Positions 58,989 through 64,000 of a DNA stretch of 64,000 bases are shown piece by piece. Source of the DNA: Gilvimarinus chinensis DSM 19667 (GTDB lineage Bacteria; Pseudomonadota; Gammaproteobacteria; Pseudomonadales; Cellvibrionaceae). The DNA lies in the NCBI RefSeq assembly GCF_000377745.1, contig NZ_KB898706.1:248001-312000 (forward strand), read 5' to 3'. Each line of letters opens with the position of its first letter. The first letter of the stretch is position 1. Under the pieces are notes generated by a model. It did no database searches, was not told the origin of the DNA, and saw nothing but the letters and a program-made list of their open reading frames with translations. Position numbers and translations under genes: made by a program.

Positions 58989-59762
58989 ATGTTTACGTAT
59001 CTGGCGCGGGAAAATATGGCGCTGATTATATCGGCGCTAATGGCTGGCCTGTTTGCAGTGGCTGGTACCGTCTGGGGGTTATGGGCGCAATCGATGGTAA
59101 TTTTGTTCGACGGCGCCTATTCGCTGATCAGCTTGGGGCTGTCGCTGCTCTCGCTGTACGCCGCGCGAATTATTCGCCGCCCGGCTAACAGCCGGTACCC
59201 CTTTGGCCTGGGCGCGGTAGAGCCTTTAGTGATTGCCGTAAAAGGCTTGGTGATTGCCATTGTCTGCCTGTTCTCGCTGCTGTCAGCACTGGTGGGTTTG
59301 GTGCAGGGCGGCCGCCCGATAGACGTTGATATGGCCATAGGCTTTGGCGCCATCAGTTTTGTGGGCTGCGCTATGGTGTGGAGTTATCTGCGCTGGGCTT
59401 TCGGCCGCAACGACAGCGGCTTGGTGCAGGCCGAGCAGCGCCAGTGGCTGATGGACAGTGCCTTGAGTGCCGCCGTAACCTTTGGTTTTGTGCTGGCCTG
59501 GCTGCTGGAGCAAACGGCGTGGGCTCATTACGCTGTGTATGCTGACCCGGCGATGATGGTACTGATTTCCGTGTACTTTATCGCTGTGCCGGTCAAGATG
59601 GTGTTGGGCGCTGTGCGCGAGCTATTACTGGCGGCGCCGCAAGCGGAGCAGTTGCCGGAAATTCATGAAACCCTGCAAGAATTAGGGCTTAACCCGCGCA
59701 AAGTTAAAGTGGTAAAGCTAGGCCCCAATTTATTGCTGGAGGCTCGGTTGGTGCGTGCTTAA
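58989..59762 (+). CDS. Cation-efflux (CDF) family-like membrane transporter
   Basis: 257 residues from ATG 58989 with ribosome-binding site GGAGGT. Six membrane helices. CDF pattern elements are visible: ILFDGAYSLISLGLSLLSLYA in helix 2, SRYPFGLGAVEPLV, and YADPAMMVLISVY in helix 5. In helix 2 the usual HxxxD or DxxxD metal site is reduced to D-G-A-Y, and helix 5 has D-P-A-M-M. The cytoplasmic domain is very short. Metal transport is likely for the family but the altered site leaves the substrate uncertain. Confidence 0.8.
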   Translation: MFTYLARENMALIISALMAGLFAVAGTVWGLWAQSMVILFDGAYSLISLGLSLLSLYAARIIRRPANSRYPFGLGAVEPLVIAVKGLVIAIVCLFSLLSALVGLVQGGRPIDVDMAIGFGAISFVGCAMVWSYLRWAFGRNDSGLVQAEQRQWLMDSALSAAVTFGFVLAWLLEQTAWAHYAVYADPAMMVLISVYFIAVPVKMVLGAVRELLLAAPQAEQLPEIHETLQELGLNPRKVKVVKLGPNLLLEARLVRA

Positions 59763-59822
59763 GCAGGCTATTATACTTAGCCTGCACGCATTCAACATTT
59801 TCGGTGACGCAACGGGCTACGT

Positions 59823-60245
59823 ATGAAAGCCAAATCACTCATGAGCGATAAAGTTGTTACCGTTGAGCTGGACGATACGCTGGCGACGGTTAAAGACATT
59901 TTTGATCATGTTAATTTTCATCACCTTTTGGTGGTTGAGAATAAAAACCTGATGGGCGTGATTTCAGATCGCGACCTTCTCAAGGCGATTAGCCCTAATG
60001 TTGATTCGGTCGCTGCCACCACAAAAGACCTGGCGACTTTAAATAAAAAAGTTCACCAGATTATGGCGCGCCATCCAAAGGCGGTAAGCGTTGAGGCTTC
60101 GGTAGCGGCTGTAGTGGAGCTGTTTAACGCCCACCCAATATCCTGCATTCCCGTGGTTAATGAAAATAACGAACCTGTGGGTATTATTTCTTGGCGGGAT
60201 GTCATGCGCGCGCTGGGCGAGCGTATGAAAAAACAAGGCGCTTAA
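59823..60245 (+). CDS. CBS-domain pair protein
   Basis: 140 residues. Two CBS motifs (about 1-60 MSDKVVTVELDDTLATVKDIF, and about 80-135 MARHPKAVSVEASVAAVVELF) with GVISDRDLLKAI and GIISWRDVMRAL. Such proteins bind adenine nucleotides to sense energy. No fused effector domain, so it probably controls a partner. It is 6 bases before the P-loop kinase-like gene on the same strand. Confidence 0.92.
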   Translation: MKAKSLMSDKVVTVELDDTLATVKDIFDHVNFHHLLVVENKNLMGVISDRDLLKAISPNVDSVAATTKDLATLNKKVHQIMARHPKAVSVEASVAAVVELFNAHPISCIPVVNENNEPVGIISWRDVMRALGERMKKQGA

Positions 60246-60251
60246 ACAGCA

Positions 60252-60746
60252 GTGGCTAAACTGACGTTCTTCTGCGGCAAAATGGGCGCCGGAAAATCTA
60301 CCCTGGCAAGAAAAGTGGCGGCGCAAAATCAGGCCGTGTTGCTTAACGAGGATGAGTGGCTGGCCAGCCTGTTCCCCGGCCAAATTATTTCGCTGGATGA
60401 TTATGTGCGTTTTTCCAGCCGCTTGAAGGTGCCGGTAAAAGGGCTTGTGCAGTCTATGTTAGCCGCAGGGACTGATGTGGTAATGGACTTTCCGGCGAAT
60501 ACCATGGCGCAACGAGCGTGGTTTCGCGAGTTGCTTGATGCCACGTCTGCTGAGCACGAGCTTGTGTTCCTCGATCTTTCCGATGCAACTTGCCTTGCTC
60601 GCATTGAGCAGCGTCGGCTAGTCGAGCCTGCGCGGGCGGCAACGGATACGGCCGACATGTTCGCCGCGGTTACTCGTTACTTTCAGGCACCCACAGCGAG
60701 CGAAGGATTTAATGTGGTCAGTGCTGAAAAAATGGGTGCGGGCTAG
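60252..60746 (+). CDS. P-loop kinase-like ATPase (Zeta/AAA_33 type)
   Basis: 164 residues, GTG start. Walker A is CGKMGAGKST, followed by LLNEDEWLASLFPG, and the second half has VVMDFPANTMAQRAWFREL and FLDLSDATCLARI with Arg-rich lid region RRLVEPARAATD. This is the AAA_33 or gluconate-kinase-like family of small-molecule or RNA kinases. Substrate unknown. Probably cotranscribed with the CBS protein gene. Confidence 0.85.
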   Translation: MAKLTFFCGKMGAGKSTLARKVAAQNQAVLLNEDEWLASLFPGQIISLDDYVRFSSRLKVPVKGLVQSMLAAGTDVVMDFPANTMAQRAWFRELLDATSAEHELVFLDLSDATCLARIEQRRLVEPARAATDTADMFAAVTRYFQAPTASEGFNVVSAEKMGAG

Positions 60747-60774
60747 CTGGACTAGTGTGTATCCAGGCTTGAAG

Positions 60775-60788
60775 TGTAAACGGTTACA
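60775..60788. promoter_or_regulatory. LacI-type operator 1 before the GH5_8 mannanase
   Basis: TGTAAACGGTTACA, palindromic except the central base pair. Same form as 32228 in the mannan locus 28 kb away. Confidence 0.8.
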
Positions 60789-60905
60789 ATTCTTTCAAAT
60801 AACGCTACAGCAATGAATTTCGATTCGTTCTAAGCTATTTAAGGCCTCTAATAATTTTTATGACGCAGTTCCGCTAGCGCGACTGGCTTTGCTTTACACT
60901 AAAAA

Positions 60906-60919
60906 TGTAACCGGTTGCA
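60906..60919. promoter_or_regulatory. LacI-type operator 2 before the GH5_8 mannanase
   Basis: TGTAACCGGTTGCA, one base off the perfect palindrome. 36 bases before the gene start, and 118 bases after operator 1, a spacing that could allow looping. Confidence 0.8.
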
Positions 60920-60954
60920 CATCTTCTAATAATCAAATGAATCGGAGTACCATA

Positions 60955-62211
60955 ATGCTAAAAACGAAAAAGCACCTGTTTCAAACCATGCTAACCACTG
61001 CGGCAGCTACACTGCTGAGCGCCTCTGCCCAGGCCGGCTTTTACACCGACGGCGCCACGTTAAAAGATGACAATGGCAATGCATTTGTCATGCGAGGGGT
61101 TAACCACCCGCACGCTTGGTATACCAACCAAACCTCGCAAGCCATTGCCGATATTGCCGCCACCGGGGCGAACTCTGTACGCGTGGTGCTTTCCAGCGGA
61201 CACCGCTGGAGCCGTACCTCCGCCAGCGAGGTTCAAAGCATTATTAATTTGTGCAAAGCCAACAATCTGGTTGCCGTGCTGGAGGTGCACGACACCACCG
61301 GCTACGGCGAAGAGAGCGGCGCGCAAACGCTGGCCGGTGCTACTGACTATTGGCTGGATATTGCCAGCGTGCTTCAGGGCGAAGAAAACTACGTGATTAT
61401 CAATATTGGCAACGAGCCGTTCGGCAACGGCGCTCCTGCCAGTGATTGGGTGAATGCCCACAGCAGCGCGATCACAAGGCTGAGAAACGCGGGGCTTGAC
61501 CATACGCTTATGGTGGATGCGCCAAACTGGGGGCAGGATTGGCAAAACCTCATGCGCAGCAATGCGCCAACGGTTGTGGCGGCGGACCCAAACCAGAATG
61601 TTGTGTTCAGTGTGCACATGTACGAGGTGTACGACACCGCCAGCAAAGTGCAGAACTACATCAGTGGCTTTGTGGCGGACGGCCTGCCCTTGGTGGTGGG
61701 AGAATTCGCCGCCGACCACTACGGCAGTGAGGTCGCTGAGGGCGCCATATTGCAGGCCGGTGAAACTTACGGTGTGGGTTATTTGGGGTGGTCCTGGTCG
61801 GGCAACAGCAGTAACTTAGCGTCGCTTGATATTGTGCAGAACTTTAACGCTGCGAATCTCACCAGCTGGGGGCAAACCCTTCTGAATTCTGCGAACGGCA
61901 TTGCTAACACCTCAAACATTGCCACAGTGTATACCGGCGGTGGTGGTAATAACGGTGGCGGCAGTTCCAGTTGCGGTACGCACAATGGTTATCCCGTATG
62001 CTGTGATGCCTCGTCCGATCCGGATGGTGACGGCTGGGGCTGGGAGAACAGTCAAAGCTGCGTCGTTACATCGCAAACCGGTGGTGGCAGCTCAGCGGGT
62101 ACCTGTGATTGGTATGGCAGTATGTACCCGGTTTGTCAAAACACGCAATCCGGCTGGGGTTGGGAGAATAACCAAAGCTGTATTTCGCAAAGCACCTGTA
62201 ATTCACAGTAA
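60955..62211 (+). CDS. Secreted GH5 (subfamily 8-like) beta-mannanase with two CBM10 modules
   Basis: 418 residues from ATG 60955 (ribosome-binding site CGGAG); the upstream frame to 60889 would cover operator 2 and is rejected. Signal peptide (about 1-27), GH5 domain (about 28-300) with acid/base Glu in IINIGNEPFG and nucleophile Glu in LVVGEFAAD, Gly/Ser linkers, then two CBM10 modules (CGTHNGYPVCCDAS and CDWYGSMYPVCQN, each with GWGWENxQSC). CBM10 binds cellulose, so the enzyme is kept on plant cell wall while cutting mannan. Single gene, but regulated like the main mannan locus. Confidence 0.92.
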   Translation: MLKTKKHLFQTMLTTAAATLLSASAQAGFYTDGATLKDDNGNAFVMRGVNHPHAWYTNQTSQAIADIAATGANSVRVVLSSGHRWSRTSASEVQSIINLCKANNLVAVLEVHDTTGYGEESGAQTLAGATDYWLDIASVLQGEENYVIINIGNEPFGNGAPASDWVNAHSSAITRLRNAGLDHTLMVDAPNWGQDWQNLMRSNAPTVVAADPNQNVVFSVHMYEVYDTASKVQNYISGFVADGLPLVVGEFAADHYGSEVAEGAILQAGETYGVGYLGWSWSGNSSNLASLDIVQNFNAANLTSWGQTLLNSANGIANTSNIATVYTGGGGNNGGGSSSCGTHNGYPVCCDASSDPDGDGWGWENSQSCVVTSQTGGGSSAGTCDWYGSMYPVCQNTQSGWGWENNQSCISQSTCNSQ

Positions 62212-62218
62212 ACCTATC

Positions 62219-62239
62219 GCACCCCGGTTCGCGGGGTGC
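62219..62239 (+). terminator. Hairpin after the GH5_8 gene
   Basis: GCACCCCG-GTTCG-CGGGGTGC, 8 bases after the stop. It has only a weak T-run (CCTCTCTTT), so termination is probable but not certain. Confidence 0.55.
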
Positions 62240-62364
62240 GCCTCTCTTTCATATTCTTCTCTCGCTCGTACGCTTTGCAGGGGCTTAATTTGTGCAGCGG
62301 CGCAGGTGCTAAAGCGCTATTCTGTAACGGACTGCCAAACCTACTTATTTTCAAGGAGAGAATC

Positions 62365-63258
62365 ATGCGCTGGCAAAACCGCAGACGCAGCAGCAATATT
62401 GAAGACCGACGTGGCCAGCGTGCATCTGGCAGCAATGCAGGGGCTGCGCCGCTGTTACGCTTGCTGCCTATGTTGCTGGGGAGTAAAGGCGGAAAATGGG
62501 TTGTGTTGATTATTGGCGCCCTGTTTGTGGCCTCTTACCTGGGTGTCGATATTCCTTTTTTATCGGCCAGTGGCCCCAGTGGTCAGCAGAGCCCGGCTTA
62601 CCAGCCCAGTGCGGCAGAGCAAGAACTGGCCGAGTTTACCGCTGTGGTTCTGGCCGATACCGAAGAAACCTGGGGGCGGATTTTTTCTGAGGGCGGCGGC
62701 CAGTATCAAGAGCCCACCTTAGTGATGTTTAGCGGCGCGGTGAATTCGGCCTGCGGTCGCGCGCAATCGGCCATGGGGCCATTTTATTGCCCGGCGGATC
62801 GCAAGGTGTATATTGATTTAAGCTTTTACCAAGATTTAAAAAATCGCCACAACGCCCCCGGTGATTTTGCTCAGGCTTACGTTATCGCCCACGAGGTGGG
62901 TCACCATGTGCAAACGCTGTTAGGTATTTCCCCCAAGGTGCGCGAACAACAAGCCCGTGTGAGTAAAGCCGAGGCCAACGAGTTGTCTGTACGCCAGGAG
63001 TTGCAGGCCGATTGCTTTGCCGGCGTGTGGGGTTACAATGCCAATAAATTTCGCGATTTATTAGAGCCGGGCGACCTGCAAGAAGCGCTGGTGGCGGCCT
63101 CGGCCATTGGCGATGACCGTTTACAGCAAGAGGCGCGCGGTTACATTACCCCAGAGTCTTTTACCCACGGCACCTCACAGCAGCGAGTGGCTTGGTTTAA
63201 ACGCGGCTTTGAAACCGGCGATATGCGGCAGTGCGATACTTTCTCGGCGCCTATTTAA
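62365..63258 (+). CDS. YpfJ-type neutral zinc metallopeptidase
   Basis: 297 residues from ATG 62365 (ribosome-binding site AAGGAGAG). N-terminal basic segment MRWQNRRRSSNIEDRRGQR, one membrane helix (about 46-62), then the metallopeptidase domain with the zinc site HEVGHH in YVIAHEVGHHVQTLLG and a later QELQADCFAGVW. YpfJ-family proteins are membrane-anchored and poorly characterised. The end overlaps the convergent YjgR-like gene by eight bases. Confidence 0.93.
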   Translation: MRWQNRRRSSNIEDRRGQRASGSNAGAAPLLRLLPMLLGSKGGKWVVLIIGALFVASYLGVDIPFLSASGPSGQQSPAYQPSAAEQELAEFTAVVLADTEETWGRIFSEGGGQYQEPTLVMFSGAVNSACGRAQSAMGPFYCPADRKVYIDLSFYQDLKNRHNAPGDFAQAYVIAHEVGHHVQTLLGISPKVREQQARVSKAEANELSVRQELQADCFAGVWGYNANKFRDLLEPGDLQEALVAASAIGDDRLQQEARGYITPESFTHGTSQQRVAWFKRGFETGDMRQCDTFSAPI

Positions 63259-64000
63259 GTAACGACCCTAAAAGCCCTCGCACCAGTTTACGCCCCAGCC
63301 CACTGCCCAAGCTGCGGGCGATGCTTTTCATAAACGCTTCGCCAACACTTTGCCGCGATGAGCGCCGGGTTTTGCTTGTTTTGCCTTTACTCTTTTGTGT
63401 TTCTTTTTCTGCGCGTTCGGCCATTTGTGCCTGGCGTTTTTGCAGGATTTCGTGAGCCGACTCCGGATCTAAAGCGGTGGCGTATTTCGCTTGCAGTGAA
63501 TCATTGTTTATCAGCTGTTGGCGTTCGGTCTGCGTAATGGGGCCAATTTTAGAGCGGGGCGGGGCCATCAAGGTACGCTGTACCATGCCGGGTATGCCGC
63601 CCGGCTCAAGCGTTGATACCAAAGCCTCACCCACACCTAGCTCGGCGATAACTTGCTCGGTGTTTAGGGCGGGGTTGGGCCTGAACGACTGCGCCGCTAC
63701 ACGCACGGCTTTGCGCTCTTTGGGTGTGTAAGCGCGCAGTGCGTGCTGAACCCGATTACCCAGTTGGCCGAGAATATTATCGGGAATGTCGCCGGGGCTT
63801 TGGCTGATAAAATAAATACCCACGCCTTTGGAACGGATCAGTCGCACAACCTGTTCGATTTTTTCTACAAACACCTTGGGGGTGTTTTTAAAAAGCAGGT
63901 GCGCTTCATCGAAAAACAGAACCATGACAGGCTTCTCTGGGTCGCCTACCTCGGGTAAATGTTCGTATAACTCAGACATTAACCACAGCAAAAAGACCGC
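63251..64000 (-). CDS. YjgR/DUF853 HerA-like ATPase, C-terminal part (runs off the right end)
   Basis: About 250 residues of the C-terminus; the frame is still open at the window edge. Walker B is VLFFDEAHLLF, followed by VRLIRSKGVGIYFISQSPGDIPDNILGQLGNRVQHALRAYTP, the typical DUF853 region. A basic tail (KSKGKTSKTRR) and GLGRKLVRGLLGSL end it. HerA-like hexameric ATPases act on DNA; the role of YjgR is unknown. The Walker A region lies beyond the window. Confidence 0.92.
   Translation of the reverse strand, partial: AVFLLWLMSELYEHLPEVGDPEKPVMVLFFDEAHLLFKNTPKVFVEKIEQVVRLIRSKGVGIYFISQSPGDIPDNILGQLGNRVQHALRAYTPKERKAVRVAAQSFRPNPALNTEQVIAELGVGEALVSTLEPGGIPGMVQRTLMAPPRSKIGPITQTERQQLINNDSLQAKYATALDPESAHEILQKRQAQMAERAEKETQKSKGKTSKTRRSSRQSVGEAFMKSIARSLGSGLGRKLVRGLLGSLLK

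Overview
The window looks like a chromosomal segment of a marine or plant-polysaccharide-degrading gammaproteobacterium close to the Cellvibrionaceae (Saccharophagus/Teredinibacter/Cellvibrio type). This is inferred from the ftsY-ftsE-ftsX-rpoH block, the FimX-type regulator, EF-P beta-lysylation genes, a secreted GH5 mannanase with two CBM10 modules, a sulfatase and several c-di-GMP proteins. No rRNA, tRNA or CRISPR array was found.

Layout. 0-4 kb: an incomplete 7TM-DISM sensor, a lipoprotein, an outer-membrane barrel and an arylsulfatase. 4.3-12.8 kb: one long run of genes encoding an eight-haem TPR cytochrome followed directly by a MoxR/DUF58/DUF4381/BatA/BatB-TPR/BatD set. 12.8-23.8 kb: chemotaxis receptor, LysR with the glutathione-dependent formaldehyde pathway (adhC-fghA), a frameshifted GGDEF protein, SIMPL protein, EEP phosphatase, periplasmic binding protein, CPBP protease, trmB and DUF423. 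23.8-29.8 kb: rpoH, ftsX, ftsE, ftsY, rsmD, coaD and another binding protein.

29.8-39.4 kb is a galactomannan-use locus: an AGE isomerase, a LacI regulator, an SSS symporter, then GH130 mannosylglucose phosphorylase, mannobiose 2-epimerase, lipoprotein GH5_7 mannanase and GH27 alpha-galactosidase. The inferred route is extracellular cutting, debranching, sodium-driven uptake of mannobiose, epimerisation to mannosylglucose and phosphorolysis to mannose-1-phosphate plus glucose. A LacI-type palindrome (TGTAAnCGGTTACA) precedes three transcription units here and occurs twice more, 21 kb away, before the secreted GH5_8-CBM10 mannanase at 60.9 kb. This suggests one regulon.

39.4-49.2 kb is core-like: fimX, a PilZ protein, epmB, efp, epmA and ppc, with a DnaA-box cluster before ppc. 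49.3-56.4 kb is an accessory scar region: a vapBC pair with a palindromic operator, short REP-like hairpins, an apparent integron gene cassette with an attC-like site, an HNH nuclease split by a single stop codon, an RHS tip with a small deletion followed by a lipoprotein gene, RAYT-associated repeats with a truncated RAYT gene, and a decayed group II intron with multiple frameshifts. 56.4-64 kb returns to ordinary genes: DUF2938 and MerR around a sox-box-like palindrome, LysR, a CDF-like transporter, CBS protein, P-loop kinase-like protein, the GH5_8 mannanase, YpfJ metallopeptidase and the C-terminal part of a YjgR/HerA-like ATPase running off the right end.
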